A stretch of DNA of 64,000 nucleotides from Notospermus geniculatus (GCA_002633025.1 NMRB01000901.1:69639-133638), one strand, 5' to 3'; numbered from the stretch's first letter, positions 1 to 12,739 are shown. Notes: a model not told the origin generated them from the sequence alone. A program made the numbers and translations.

Positions 1-317
1 AACCCCCCCCCCCCCCCAAGTTGGCGCTTAGACTCCTCGAGTAGTATTTCAACCTCTGACCCAATAATCGAACGAAACCAGAGCGCTGAAGTATCTCACA
101 GCATCTGAGAGAATGACTTCCACATTGTTCGTTTGATTACCCTAATCGTGGATGCTCCTACAGACATTCATACCACGTTCTCGTAGTAGGAGGAGGAACG
201 GTCTCGCAGGGAGAGAACACAACGGCAGAGAACATAAAATGAAAGAGTTTTCCCTGTTGTGGTGAAGATGGCGTACATTGAAATGTACTCAGGGTAGTTA
301 ACCCTCTGCTCTGTACG

Positions 318-578
318 TCTGATTTTTCCGTCAGTGCCGAAGCCATAGCATTATTGGCCCTGGTTAGTACAGAAGAGGCCATCTCAAGCTACTCATGTTC
401 CTCACTTGAATGGTGTCTTTTACTTGCCCTTGCAAAGGCAAAGGCAAGCATGGGGGAGCTTGCTCTGTCCAATGCGACAACGCCAAGAGCCAGGGACGAT
501 ATCCCCTAGCCCTGGCTCGATTCCAACCCGGTACCTGCCACTTGCCAAGCAGATGTGATAACCACTACATGTAGGTCA
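318..578 (-). mobile_element. tRNA-derived SINE, family S2
   Basis: Diverged copy of the SINE with GAAGCCATAGCATTATTGG and CAAGCTACTCATGTTCC cores. A degenerate B-box-like stretch (CTCGATTCCAACCCGG) near 508-525 marks the tRNA-like head on the minus strand. Confidence 0.7.
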
Positions 579-668
579 CTGGGAAAGGATTCCACACATC
601 GCTGTCCAACGCACACCTGGCGTCAACATCCGATTTTGTTCGGTGGCGATCAGGAGCCATGTTCCCGA

Positions 669-745
669 AGCCATCGTTAGGTTAACGATGTCGTTAAAAC
701 TGGGAAAATGCATAGCGTAACGACATCGTTAACCTAACGACGGCT
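669..745. repeat. Fold-back element, GTTAACGATGTCGTTA arms
   Basis: Near-perfect inverted repeat with arms of about 28 bp reading AGGTTAACGATGTCGTTA and a loop with GGGAAAATGCATAGCG. A second copy, with the loop inverted, lies at 59055-59127. Confidence 0.8.
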
Positions 746-1289
746 CCGGGAACATGGGTCCAGATCGGTTGCGATATTGCCCGGTACACGGCCCACTTTA
801 TTCCCATCACACAACCATCACTGGTTGTAGGAGGTGGACTCTGTGTCAACAAAATCCCCCAAATCTCAAACAGCACAAACTTCCGCGATGCCCCCCATCT
901 AAAGTCGTCTGGACGTAGCTTTTAACGTATCTCCGTAGATCAAACATACACTAGAACAAGCAGCTAATAACCTCTAAACGAGAGACTCCCTTAGATCGTT
1001 GTAAGGGCCACGGCAGTGGCAGTCGAGGACATAACAGACTCAAGAGATACGCCAGAATTTTCATTTGGAGGAAGGCAGGAGTGAAGATGGTACAGCAAGT
1101 GAGGGACGGGTGTAGGTTATTGGTTTGTGGCACGAGTACTTTATGGAGGGGCAAGGTGATGACTGATGCTTTGCAAGGTCGCTGCGTGATTGAGCCAGGG
1201 TCCCGTAACTGTCTGCATTGTTACACTACAGGAAGACATGTGAATGTGAGTAGCCCCAACTGGCTTCCAACAGATACTGGTGGTCAACC

Positions 1290-1440
1290 ATCTACGTTCC
1301 CTCAGGGGTCCATCCTTATATCTGCGCTTTCAAAAGGAGCTACCCTCCTCACAGACCAGGGATCCAACCCGAAACATTAGCGGTGACAGGCATTGATGTT
1401 TCTACTGTGCCACTCAGACCGCCCTTGATCACCGACCATC
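1290..1440 (-). mobile_element. tRNA-like SINE fragment
   Basis: On the minus strand the stretch reads like a tRNA-derived head, with an AGTGGCACAGTAGAA A-box-like part and a CGGGTTGGATCC B-box-like part. A related fragment lies at 20590-20712. Folding does not give a convincing tRNA gene. Confidence 0.45.
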
Positions 1441-1448
1441 AAGCTGCA

Positions 1449-1620
1449 TTTCCACTTCGACAGTTACCGCTGCAGTTTGCGGCGAGCGGAGCGGTTTTCA
1501 CAGGCATTGGGATAATTGACATGCCACGCTCATATTTTAACCGCAGAAGCATTCAAAACCCTGTGAAAACAGCACCGCTCACCGCAAAACGCGGCGGAAT
1601 CCGCTGTAGCGGAAACGAGC
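1449..1620. repeat. Fold-back MITE, GCTGCAGTTTGCGG type
   Basis: Arms ACCGCTGCAGTTTGCGG...GAGCGGTTTTCACAGG and their inverse flank a short AT-rich centre. The same element recurs at 45288-45458, and a half copy lies near 43725-43760. Confidence 0.75.
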
Positions 1621-1699
1621 CTGAAGAGTTGCGTTGTGGGAATACTGACATGACGGTTTAGCACCTTTCACCTCTAGGTTGTGCTAAAGCCAAGAAGAT

Positions 1700-1800
1700 G
1701 GGGATTTGGCCCAGTGGTTAAGGCGTGCTGCCCCTTAGTGCTGGTGATTGGGCCCAATGCGAGGGTCCGTGGGTTTGAATCCGGTAGGAAGCTATGTCTT
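1700..1800 (+). mobile_element. tRNA-like SINE head
   Basis: GGCCCAGTGGTTAAGGCGTG resembles an A box, and GTGGGTTTGAATCC about 50 bp later resembles a B box. No clean 3' acceptor stem is seen, so a SINE head or tRNA pseudogene is likelier than a functional tRNA. Confidence 0.5.
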
Positions 1801-2285
1801 TTACCATAGAAACCTGTTACTATTTCATGTTCTTATACTAAAGCCAAGATGTGCATGTTCATAGTCAATTTGAACTGAACAGTTTCATTTCAAACGGGTA
1901 AAATCCATCTCGGATCAGATTTTGAGGTCCTCCGCCACTGTCCTTGACAGTTTGTCCGAACGGTTTGTACCGTGTACACGGCTAATGCTGCAAGATCCAT
2001 GGTATTCAATGAAAACGTGGCTCACACGGCCCTCGGAGACATGCAGTGATAAACGATCGATGCTGTGTCGACTGACGTCGGATGGTTCGCTGACTAAAGG
2101 ATTGGATTCGTAGACGAGGTGCCAATCACAGAATCATTAGACGAAGGTCAGATTCTGCAAACACGGCAAGATCAGGTGCTTTGTGGGAGGTCATTTCAGT
2201 GACTTTAATACTCTCTTATCCACCAGAGGTCAGTCCCAGTCAGTGAGGCTGGAGAAGTGAATGTCATTCACTCCGTATTCTATGG

Positions 2286-2385
2286 GCCGGATTCTATGGG
2301 TGGGCCAGAGAAAGTGTCCCTCGAACAATAGGGAAACAACAGAAATGCTATTGTTCGAGGGACGCTTTCTCTGGCCCACCCTGTA
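2286..2385. repeat. Short palindromic element
   Basis: GGCCAGAGAAAGTGTCCCTC and its near-perfect inverse (GAGGGACGCTTTCTCTGGCC) surround CGAACAATAG and a short loop. Confidence 0.75.
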
Positions 2386-2865
2386 GAAGCTTCGGTATAA
2401 AATCTTTGTTTTGGCTTATCACAAGAGCTCACACCATAGGAACTACTCCAAAAGCCATTAACCCTGAAACCTGACCAAAGCGGTCCACCAGACTCGCCAC
2501 AAACGTTTACCGAAGGATACTACAATAGAAGCTAATAGTAGCACCCACATAAACAGAGTATTAGCCATGTGTTAGCTGACTCGGGGTACAGCATAGAGCT
2601 CGCATAGTTTTACTATAGATTTTTACCTTCCTCATGCATTATACATGCGTGCAACCACTTAGCACATGTTCCCGTCACCGTCGGTTTTTATTCCTGTCAA
2701 ATAACGTATCAAGTTTGAAAATTTACGCAGCGCTTGCATTTTACTGAGAAAATTTAGCTGTGTTACTTCTTTCTGCAGGGGTGGGCGCATCCAGGTTTTA
2801 GGAAAAGAGGCGGCGCAGCGCCCTCTGCCAGGAACATTGAAATTTGCACCAAATTCAGGAATTTC

Positions 2866-3270
2866 ACGGTCAGTTTTATAGACTTGTTGGCAAAAAGGGA
2901 GGTGCGTGCTCTGGGTGCCCCCTCCGGATCCTGCCTGCTTGCTGCTGAATCACCAAGCTTCCCAAAACAAGTTGCTGATTTCATGACAGTCAGGGTCATG
3001 TATAGTTTTCACCATTTCATCATTCACGGTCAATTTTATAGATTTGTTGGCCAAAAGGGAGGCGCGTGCCAGGGGTGCCCCCTCCGGATCCCGCCTGCTT
3101 GCTACTGAACCACCAAGCTTCCCAGCACAAGATGCTGATTCCATGATAGACAGTCAGTTTTATAGACTTGTTGGCAAAAAGGTAGGTGGGTGCCCTCTCC
3201 GGATCCCGCCTGCTTGCCACCGGACCACCAAGCTTCCCAGCACAAGATGCTGATTCCATGATAGACAGGG
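2866..3270. repeat. Short tandem array, three diverged units
   Basis: Three head-to-tail units of about 115-150 bp (near 2866-3020, 3025-3150, 3150-3270) share TTTATAGACTTGTTGGC, CCTCCGGATCC and CACCAAGCTTCCCA. The unit resembles part of the GGATCC-ended dispersed element seen at 13619-13790. ORFs across it are by-products of the repetition. Confidence 0.75.
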
Positions 3271-4047
3271 TCTTGTCAATTTCACCATTTCATCAATTTC
3301 ATCACAGGAAACTTAGTATTCAAGCAGCGTTTCCTCCACTGCCACAGCTTAAGTGATGTAATGCACTAAGAACAAAACCATGTCGATTCCACATTCAAGG
3401 CACACGTTACATTTCAGCGAAACACAATGAGTAAATCGTCGCTTTTCACGTCAATTAGACGGGTTTGCATTTTAATTATTTAGATGGTTCGTGAAAAATG
3501 CGTAGCGACGACAGGAATGTTGTTTCACTGTGTATGAGGCTTTGTGAACCGTGTACATCTGACTGGCTCCAGACTTTGGGCCATTACGTTGTGCCATTTT
3601 GTTTAGGATCTTTAACCCTTTTACTGCAGAAGCCAATTATATGTAACCAGCTCCACCAAAACAGGCCTTTCGATTGCGCCCTCCATACGACGTTTAACGT
3701 CGTATCAAAAAAGCATGTGCCCAAATTCCAACTTGAGAAAAAATGTGCCCAAAATACCCAATGTGCCCAAAACATCCGGCAGGGCAGAGCTGTGTACTTG
3801 TTCGTTTTCAGCGTACCGTAGTTTGTACACATGGAAACCGCCGAATCTTATAACAGTGAAGTGGCCGACTTCAACATTTTATTCTGACAGACCTTGTCAT
3901 ATTTCCAAGTCCATTTCTTTCAAACCCCTGACTGAAATCCCGTATAATCTACAGAAAGAATGCACTTTCCAGTCATAGGCCTATCAAATTTGTTCGCTGA
4001 ATTTTTTCCAATAAGGAGATATATTTACTTAAATAACATATCACACT

Positions 4048-5395
4048 TCATATAGCCGCATTGGTCATTCGACGATTTGNACTATGCAGAATCCAGAACT
4101 CGGCCCTTCGCCTTATCACCGGTGCTGTAAAAACAACTCCCATCTCCGCCATGGAAATTGAAGCTGATGTTCCTCCCCTTGACCTCTTCATTGAATCTGC
4201 CATCCTGAAGAAGAGGATAAATGCACACTTTATGCCCGCTGATTCCCCAGGGAAGATTCGAAGATGCATAGCCCAGCTTAGCTTCTACCAGAGGTCAAAA
4301 AGAATCCTCAGGGATAGAAAGATCATCCTACCTCCAAGATCAGATTTAGCGTTTTCGGAACTGTCCATCTTCAATGATCTTCCTCCTTGGGAGTGGACGC
4401 CACCAGACTCATGTCAATCTATCCCAACAACCTTGTCGAAAACACAAGCCCCGGATTCACTACTCCAACAACTATCCCTGGAGGTCATTCATGAGGACTT
4501 CAGAGACTCGACCACAGTTTACACAGATGGTTCCTTAGATCCAACCAAAGGAACTGCTGGTGCAGGAGTCTTCTTTCCAACTGAGAAGATAGAGGTGATC
4601 ATTCCTCTTCCTCCATGTTCAATCCTATGTGCTGAACTGAGAGCAATTGAAAGAGCACTTGAAGAAATCTCCAGACTACCTGCTTCTCAATCGGAGGATA
4701 CCCGCTTCGTCATACTAACAGACTCCAAATCATCACTACAAACCCTCCAGTCATATAAACCATCTGAGTACTACCAACAGTGTAACGTCATCTGGAAACT
4801 CATCCGGGAAATACCAGCGAAGATCCACTTTCAGTGGATTCCCAGTCACGTTGGCATACATGGAAATGACCAAGCAGATTACTTAGCCAAACTCGCTGCA
4901 GAAAACGGACCTGTTAACCGTGCTACAGATTCTGTGTCTTCTCTAATGTGTAAAATTCGCAGTTCCAACCACAACATCTGGTGTGAAAGATGGAAGAATG
5001 ATTCTAGTGGCAGGCTGTACTTCAATATTCAGAAAGAACCAAACAGAGTGAGATATTGGCACTTGTCAAGAGAAGACCAAGTCAACATTTCTCGGCTGAG
5101 GATGCAGCACTTTCCAACCCAAAGCTACCTTCACCGCTTCAACCTGGTAGATGATCCAACTTGCCTCCTTTGTGGTGAAGAAGAAGAGACAATTGAACAT
5201 CTTGTCTTTCAATGCCCAGCGCTAGCAGAGCAGAGATCCTTTGAATCAAATGGTGAATTGAGCGAGTTCTTGAAGAATACAAACTGTGAATGGACAGTAC
5301 TTTGTGAAATACTAAAGGAGAGGAAGAGAAGGTTGCATGCAAGGGCCTTGATGTCAGACGCATGTACTAACAAGTAACAAGTAACAAGTTTGAAG
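4048..5395 (+). mobile_element. 5'-truncated non-LTR retrotransposon with intact RNase H domain
   Basis: A 438-codon open frame (4061-5377) encodes the C-terminal part of a non-LTR polyprotein. It starts in the RT thumb region (RIQNSALRLITGA), then an RNase H domain with all expected acidic residues: TDGS, the AELRAIE glutamate, LTDSK, and the late HGNDQAD. A zinc-knuckle region follows (CLLCG...H...C, about 5160-5220). RNase H restricts it to the I/R1-like clades rather than CR1, RTE or L1. There is no upstream endonuclease or RT core. The 3' end has a short repeated tail of AAGTAAC units just past the stop, typical of I-like elements. An N at 4080 interrupts one codon. The frame is otherwise unbroken, suggesting a fairly young insertion. 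Confidence 0.88.
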
Positions 5396-5407
5396 CAATC
5401 GAAAGGC

Positions 5408-5869
5408 CTGCAAAAGTAGGTGCTTGTCGCAGGTGATCATCACTGGCAGTGGCGGATCCAAGGGGGGGGGGTGCATGCCCGGCGCACGCCCTCCCCTCGT
5501 TCAGCCGCCGAGCAACAAAAATTTTGGAAGGCATATCCTTCAGACCCCTGATTTTCGGTAAAAAGAAAGTTCAATTTGGCCTGTCCGGGTGCCAGGAAAT
5601 CGTGTTTCCAGCACTTCTACCAACACTTTTTTTCCAGTGGAAGCCCCTCCGCCGCCGGGGCTTTGCGCCGACGGCGCTCAGCCCATTCCACGCCCCCCCC
5701 ACGTTCGGCAACTCCTGGATCCGCCACTGCATGACTTGTCATCAGTTTACTCAACTATTATCACTGCTGTCCACTACTATTGTCAACCTGCAGAGACGTA
5801 CATTTCAGCTATTGTGTTGTAAGGCCGTTAACCCTTTCCTCGGTTGCGACAAGCGGCTACTTTTGCTGG
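5408..5869. mobile_element. MITE family A copy 1, interrupted
   Basis: About 25-bp terminal inverted repeats (CAAAAGTAGGTGCTTGTCGC at left, inverse at right) bound an element whose body (TCATCAGTTTACTCAACTAT...) recurs at 19622, 23168, 27806 and 28593. It is split by a second element at 5447-5729. Confidence 0.8.
5447..5729. mobile_element. Nested CAGTGGCGGATCCA element
   Basis: Inserted in family A copy 1. Ends are CAGTGGCGGATCCA and its exact inverse TGGATCCGCCACTG, with C/G-rich runs just inside. A related copy is at 13619-13790. Confidence 0.75.
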
Positions 5870-7400
5870 AACGTGTCAATAGCCTTTGGCAGTAAAAAGG
5901 TTAACAATGCAGCTAGGTCTGTTGTGTACATCTGCACAGATTACAATGACATCCCTACAGCTGGTGATGATTGTCCTGTCCTACCGCAGGTTAATAACAA
6001 TTATGGCTGCTCTGATATAATGCAGAATTATGCTGACCAAATGATAAACACATAGTTTGCACACACAGTGATTGCTTCTGCTCGTTATGTTGTGTTTGAT
6101 GTTAACGACTTATGTCATTGGATGTGTTAAGTGAAAATTGGTTATGCACGCTTTCCATGATGGTGGCGGGACTATACATGTACATGTACAATGCCACAAC
6201 ATCGGTGCCTGTTACCTCTGAATGTGAGGTTCAATCCTGGCTAGGCCAAAAAAAAAAATCTGTTTCTTGTCTGCGCTTGCGTCATTGCCAAACCCTTCAC
6301 ATCGAAAATTTTCCCGCTTTGCTTACGCAGCGCCTTCTATATAATGCATAGAAATGCTTCGTCACTTGAAATCATCTTTATTTTTCATGAAACTTGTGCT
6401 TTAAACATGTAGAGAGATAGTTTGCTGGTAGTATTTCCCCCATTCACAAAGAAAACTGAAAAAAAATTATTTGAAAATAAAAAAATTTGCATGCTCGCAT
6501 CAATTTCTGCTGAGTTGCTGGACAAGAAACAAATAATTTTTTTGCCTTAAACTTGCTCTTCATGTATGGATTAAGAGTGACTCTCTCTGACAACACAGTT
6601 TTTTCCGGGGACTCCAGTTTCCTCCTGCACTACATTACGTCCTCTCCGTAAAAAACTGCAGTAAAATCATCTCTTTGCTTATTTTGAATTCCTAAATGTG
6701 TTTGTAAAGAATTCAATTACAATTTGTGTTAACAGCACACTGGTACTCCAGTTTTTCTAAAATTGTTTTTTTAAATAATTGTTTTAATTTTGTTATTCTA
6801 ATTTTGTTATTGTATAACCAGCTACTGTTCTGAAATTTTCTCATTAAAACTACAACATGTGGACATTGGCTGGAACACTTTTGAAATAACGTAAATATGT
6901 GGAGGGCATATTGTGGTTGTTCTTAACAGTTGACTTTTTTGAACCAAATGACTCCAGATGTGACTGAGGTGTCTCACCTTTGGTAGGAACAATGTTAAGT
7001 GTTGAATCGGAGCTGTCAGTAAGTTGACCAATAGGTGTCACTGCGGCCTAATTCAATGCCTATAGCAGACCCATTCATTCTTGATCGAGCACCAATCACG
7101 TGGATATTCCTGTGTAAATTAGTTCGCTAGAATTTTGCTGCCATCTTTTGGTAATACACGCGGCTGACTGATCCTATTGGTCATGTTGGTGTTGAATGCC
7201 TGACTAGTGGTTGGGGGGGGAGGGGGTTCCATGTGGAGCATCGTAAGAAAGGACGTGGAACTTGCGAATTTCTGGGTTTTAGGGTAAAAACAAAATATTG
7301 TGTCTCTCTGCTCTCTCGTTTACGACAGTGAAATCATGATATATCCCATCAACTTGTTAAAAATGGCTGAAGCCGTCACCCGTAATTATTAAATTGAATT
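5870..7400. other. No gene seen; AT-rich intergenic DNA
   Basis: Mostly AT-rich sequence with no long frame. A B-box-like AGGTTCAATCCTGG near 6227-6240 suggests a decayed SINE. Nothing else is recognised. Confidence 0.5.
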
Positions 7401-7589
7401 TAAAACCTCATTTCCATTCATAATTGATTAAATTGTGCACATTCTGTGGTGTAATTTAACACAATTTGTGACGATGCTGCCTTAATGAGACGCTGGTGTG
7501 GTGCACTTGGAAGAAAAAATACAGCCTCTTCGTTTGTCGGCAAACATTTGGTTTCCCTCACAGAAAATGCTAATTTTAAAGCATAAAGG

Positions 7590-7792
7590 GACTGTTCATT
7601 TTCGTCAATTGAGGAATCTGAGTTGTGATCCTTGAGAAAATGGAGAAAGCTATGAAGCTGCAAATTGCAGTGATTATTCTGTACAGCACAACAAATAATC
7701 CCTGCAATTTGCAAGTGTGCATCTAGCTTTTTCTGTTTTCCCAAGGATCACAACTCAGATTCCTCAAGTGACGAAAACAAACAGCCCCTTTT
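7590..7792. repeat. Fold-back element
   Basis: TTGAGGAATCTGAGTTGTGA at left and its inverse TCACAACTCAGATTCCTCAA at right enclose a centre that itself folds (CTGCAAATTGCAG). The small ORFs here come from the inverted arms. Confidence 0.7.
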
Positions 7793-8187
7793 AAAGCACA
7801 AAATTTACAACAAATAACCTCCATGAGATTCGGACAGACTGACCTCCGTGATTGGACCATTTTGCGAGTGATTTCGCATTTGAAAAAACGGAATTCATAT
7901 AAGAACAACCACGTTTGTTGTATAAGCCGACAACAAGACTCATTTTCCAAAATCAGGTCATTCAATTCCACTAAAGTAATCGCCAACTAAAGTACGCACA
8001 GTTTCATAACTTTATAGGCTAAATCTAAGTTTATACTGAAATCAATTTTCTAAAGGTAGGTCAGGTCTGCTGTGTCACTGTCAATTTATCAAACCCACCT
8101 TGTCTAGATTTTGATTTAATTTTAGTCTTATTTGGAATTGGCAAGTACCAAACACTCCATGGCATGCACGGTCGATGGCTTCAACGG

Positions 8188-8378
8188 TGCCATATTAGTC
8201 TGAGAAATGTCCTTTAAAAGAAACGTTTTGATTTCGGGCTCGCACCACTTCTGATTTTGTAGGCCTTCTCCAAGTCTGAATTTGGAAGCTGTCTGTGCTT
8301 TCAATAGCTTCATAAAATTTTTTAGGCATCCAAATTCGGAAACTTTTCTTTAAAGGACATTTCCCAGGCTGGTATAAC
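8188..8378. repeat. Inverted-repeat element, GAAATGTCCTTTAAA ends
   Basis: Left end TCTGAGAAATGTCCTTTAAA, right end an inverted relative (CTTTAAAGGACATTTCCCAG). A related element is at 59935-60027. Confidence 0.6.
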
Positions 8379-8390
8379 TGGGGGGTACAG

Positions 8391-8759
8391 TTAAGCCTCG
8401 CTTATGTCGCCCTTACGTACAGTCAGAACTAGTTGGCAACTGATAATCGGCGCGTAGTTGGAACTAATCAGTCACAACTACTAGGTGACATAAGCTCTCG
8501 GGCGTCGGCGAGTAAGCTTACCTAGTTGCAAACTACAAATATCCAGATCCTGAAAATCGCACGTGTTCAACTTCAGCACGTTTTACTTAAAATCAAAAGA
8601 AATCTGTGTCGACATAAGCATTCAAAAGACGGCGATAAACTAGTTCCAGGTAGTTGCGACCGATCGGTATTTTTCGAGTCGGTGGCGACATAAGTTATCA
8701 GTTGCAACTTGTTGACGCTATTTCTATCACAGCATTGGGCGACATAAGCGAGGCTTTAC
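8391..8759. mobile_element. MITE with TTAAGCCTCGCTTATGTCGC ends
   Basis: Terminal inverted repeats TAAGCCTCGCTTATGTCGCC and GGCGACATAAGCGAGGCTTTA bound about 370 bp with internal inverted motifs (GTTGCAACT, GGCGACATAAG). No coding capacity. Confidence 0.8.
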
Positions 8760-9505
8760 ATGGCATGCACCCTCTGGATAACAGCATGTATTCAAACCAC
8801 ACACTGTTAATTACATGTACCATTTCACAACAGCATTAATTACCCCACTTCTCATTTTAATAATTCCGTATTAAATCCAAACCCAGTGAGTCCCACACCA
8901 CAAGGACACAAAAAACAGATTAATGTCAGAGATTTAATAACAAAATCACTAATCTGCTTAAATCTCTAAGAAAGCGGATTATGCCCAATACACCAAATTG
9001 TTAGTCCACAAAAAAACTGTTTCTAAATCGTGAAGAGTTGGCCTACATCCACACATGTAGGCTACTGGTATCCTATACTTTAGATTTTTGTCATACATGT
9101 ATATAACTGTAATAATTTTTTTTGACAATGGAATATACATTATTTCCCATTTTGTTAAGTTAGGTTTTTGTTCAATGACAGCATGAGGTCCCCTTACAGG
9201 GTCTGCCAATAGGGCCTAGTGGAATATGAAAACTTTGAAGGTCATAGTACGGTAGTAGGCCTGGACATGATGACCAATAAAATGCCTTTATCATCTACTA
9301 GCATGGTACCCGTGGCGAGCACATTCACAGGATGCATGTGGCCAGAGGATGGCATTTTGCTGGGCGTCTCTGTGTGGGGGAATATGTTTAGAGGGGGCCA
9401 ACTCCTCGGACAATAATCTAGGCCTATGGGAAGCAGATGGCAGCAGTTTTTATGTGTTGAAGTTCCTATTTTCTGATCACCCTGCCTGGTTGAAGACAAT
9501 GCATT
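8760..9505. other. No gene seen
   Basis: Intergenic, AT-rich. The frames present are short, overlap on both strands and match nothing known. Confidence 0.45.
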
Positions 9506-9506
9506 A

Positions 9507-9588
9507 TACCTGGTTCCGTCGGCCACCCTTTTTAGATGGTGTTGCGTACGCAGCGCCATCTACACGGTGGCCAGCGGAACCAGGCTAG
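9507..9588. repeat. Palindromic element, CCTGGTTCCG ends
   Basis: CCTGGTTCCGTCGGCCACC and its inverse GGTGGCCAGCGGAACCAGG enclose a GCGTACGCAGCGCC centre. A relative occurs at 47307-47393, just after cathepsin exon 2. Confidence 0.7.
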
Positions 9589-10800
9589 AGGGCATTGCAA
9601 ATCATTGGAAGTTTCTTCGTGCATATTATTCGCTTAAGGGTAAAAAAATGTAATGCCACCCGCTTAAGGGCCATCCCCATGTCATTCTCAACACTTTCTG
9701 TGAAAATGGTGCCATTTCGATGAGAAACCACGGAGGAGTTCGTGTTCGAAGTTAATGTGCCACCGTCAATTATAATATAGATGTTTACAATATGCACAAG
9801 GTGTATTTATAGTCATACCCCAAACTTGTTGTAAGGTCACAGAGACTTGGCGATTTAGTTCCTCCAACATTATCATATCAAAAGCATATCAGTTTCAGGA
9901 CTTTGATTTGAAGATATCAACAGCCTGCTGTGTGGTCAGCAATGCCAACCATCCCCAACAGGAGAAGCTGGACCCCGGCAATGCCAGACACTGTTACCCT
10001 AAAACTACAATTTTGGTGAATTTTGTCTTCTACAATCATGAATAGGTAGATTTTTCATTAAAGGCCGTGGTTTTTCTTGGTACAAACACCGGTGGGTGAG
10101 CAATGTTTGGAAAGGGGTTCAAATTTTTCAAACTGCCTCAGGATGCTGAAGGGAATGGAAGGTTTTAAATCTGCCCTTTGCTGCTCTTGAGCTACGCAAA
10201 ACCTGGCAGGAGCCAAGACCTTTAGCATTCCACTATCACACCCTTCACCTGAGCAGCATTACAATTGTTGCAGTGCTGAGACCAGCTAAACTGAGCTTTA
10301 GGAAACAACATGTAGGCTGTGATTTTCATTGTTCGACCCTCGAGATCACAGATACCAAAGTGATGGACCGATTTGGAGCCATTCATTCCGAGATGCTGAA
10401 CTCAGCATAAAATCCAGTGAGAACAGGGCATCATCTACCCTAAGGGCTAATGTGTTAATTCCGTGAATAGACTCTAAAATGCTGCATGAATACAGGCATG
10501 GATGCAGTCGCTAGGACGAAACGCTACCCATTGACCCAAAATACAACAGGAAGTTTCGGATGGGATTTCAAGGGCTAGAGCGTCACCTTGACCTGTTGTT
10601 TCGATGCTGCAGAAAGGCATGCAAGGTGGGATTGAGATATTGTTGTAAGACTAAGAGTCCTCCCCCACACTTGATATATTGACAACAGGCTGTGCTTAGT
10701 AGGTGACTAATACGGGTACTTTTATAGTCTTAATACTGCTTCAAGGCCGAGACTGAGAGGTATCAAGAAACAGTGAGTGATGCTACATGTAGGCCTACAC
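9589..10800. other. No gene seen
   Basis: Intergenic DNA without a convincing exon, repeat family or RNA gene. Confidence 0.4.
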
Positions 10801-10813
10801 GTAGCTAATAAAA

Positions 10814-11175
10814 CTGGAGCCATGGCGGTGTAGTGTTCGGGTCTCTGACTAGCAGTCAGAGGGTCGCGGGTTCGAACCCCACTGTGGCGTGGGACTTTCG
10901 GCAAGTCCTTTGCCTTGGCCTCTCTCCATCCAGATGGGTGCCAATCTGAAATGCTCAGAGTGTAGCACTGAATGAGCAGCTCATCTGAGTTCTATTGAAA
11001 GGTTTCAGGACAGACTGATGAGAACCTCTACCGTTGTTCAGATTATATAAACCCAAACTTTAACTTTTTTTTCTACTGAAAGGTTTCAGGATAGACTGGG
11101 GTTAAAGTTAGTCAGATTAAACCTCTATTGTTGATATCAGACTACATTGTATAAACCCAAACTTTAACTTTTTAC
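10814..11175 (+). mobile_element. tRNA-derived SINE, family S1
   Basis: The tRNA-like head (GGCGGTGTAGTG ... GGGTTCGAACCCC at about 10871) is followed by a body containing GAGCAGCTCATCTGAGTTCT and a tail with AAACTTTAACTTTTT. The tail portion is duplicated at 11072-11175. Other copies: 15117-15420 (opposite strand) and a tail fragment at 35935-36062. Confidence 0.82.
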
Positions 11176-12739
11176 TGAAGACATATTGACATCTATATAT
11201 TGAAATCACATTTACCAGACAGAGAGAGTGAATTAACATGAATCCATTCAATCAAGACATACTGAAATCACATTTCCCAGACAGATAGTAAATCCATTCA
11301 ATCAGTCACCTGTCCATAAACCAGGACAAAAATTCAAATATTCCAAGAAAACAAAGGACAATCGACATGCTCAGCTGTGCATAAAAGGAAATGATTCCCC
11401 TAATCACCACTAATTTTACTGCCAGAAAAGTCATGAATTTAAACCTTATGTTCTGGGTATAATTACCACCTGTTGTTAATTTCAAACAAACCTGTTGCCA
11501 GTGAATACTTGCAAATTTTTAACAAGATTTAGAGCACAATAGGGCCCTATCTCCAGGTTGTTTATGCGAGACGTGATACCCATTCAGATTTTATGCCAAA
11601 GAACAATGATGGGGATTAATTTCTCTGGAACATCAAAAACTTCATCAGTAACTTTAAAAGGGTCTGTAAAAATAGCTGGTAGGTGAGGGGGGCAATTGCC
11701 CCCCAAAGCCAGCCAGAAAACGTGATTTTCATGCGATTTTTGGAAAAAAACGGCAAAAAAGGTCTTCTGCCCCCTCCCAAGAGGCTTTTGCCCCCCCCCC
11801 CAGACCAAAAAGCTAAATACGGCCCTGGTAAGTTATGTTGGAATCGTTGGGATTGTCTCCAAGAGTCATGGATCCTTTTGTCAGATATGCTCTCCCAGAG
11901 GGCACTGGTTTCCTTCTACATGACATATTACACGTTCCACCAATAATGTTTTAGGCCTAAGTGACGCTCCAAGGTCCCAAAGCTAAAAACTTTGATTTGT
12001 ATCGACTCAGTCAGCAACAAGAAATATTTTTTTGTATGACAAGCAGTCAAAACTCTGCATCTTCAGTTCTTTACTTCTTTCATATTCAAGTACAGGGTTT
12101 CTACCTTTAGCATGCAGTTAGCCGTTTAGCTGTAAACCCATATCGACCACCTGTCTCAAGACCTCAGTTGTCATACTCAGCAGAAATGTGTACACAATGC
12201 TGAAGCATAAAAACCTAGAGAAATAGAATCCTACGAATACTGCCTCCTGCAGTTTTCAAACCAGGCCAGTTCAGAAATGTCCGATATACATATTAAACAC
12301 GAGATATACGATTTAGAGGCGGACAATGAAACAGAAACACATGAAAATACGCTCTAGATTTGTGTTTCCATGTACTGTGCACCTTCACAGGTAAGAAATC
12401 TGACAAACGCACATGGTATTGTCACCATGATAGTGAAGTGTCACCGCGTTCAAAGGTCATTTTCTCAAAAACTATACCACGAATTGCAAAATTATGACAA
12501 CCTAGTGAAAATTTAGATCATAAGGAAGAAGTTGGTGGTAGTAGTTTTGTCGTGACTGCAACCGTTTTGCCAGAATCTGCTGCCGAAAATGATATAATCC
12601 GTCACAAAATGACTCGAACGCGCCATGTATACAATGTATATCACTAGTGTATCGTGTAGCGTCTATATCATGATATACGGTGCTCTGAAAAAAGCGCTAA
12701 AATGACACAAAAAGTCTTATTTTGTGGAAATTTACTTAC
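11176..12739. other. No gene seen; possible intron of the candidate minus-strand gene
   Basis: An imperfect duplication (ACTGAAATCACATTT... motif twice, 11190-11310) and a C-rich dispersed fragment at 11683-11826 are visible. No further exon of the 12740-12835 candidate could be recognised. Confidence 0.4.

Noticed and set aside
2763-3259. Several overlapping frames with repeated GAPSGS-like peptides
   Set aside because: Produced on both strands by the tandem array; no conserved product.
5449-5895. 148-codon plus frame
   Set aside because: It crosses from the nested GGATCC element into MITE family A; no conserved domain.
10816-10895. Possible tRNA gene with GGTTCGAACCC B box
   Set aside because: The head is followed by the SINE body and tail seen again at 15117-15420, so it is a SINE, not a stand-alone tRNA.
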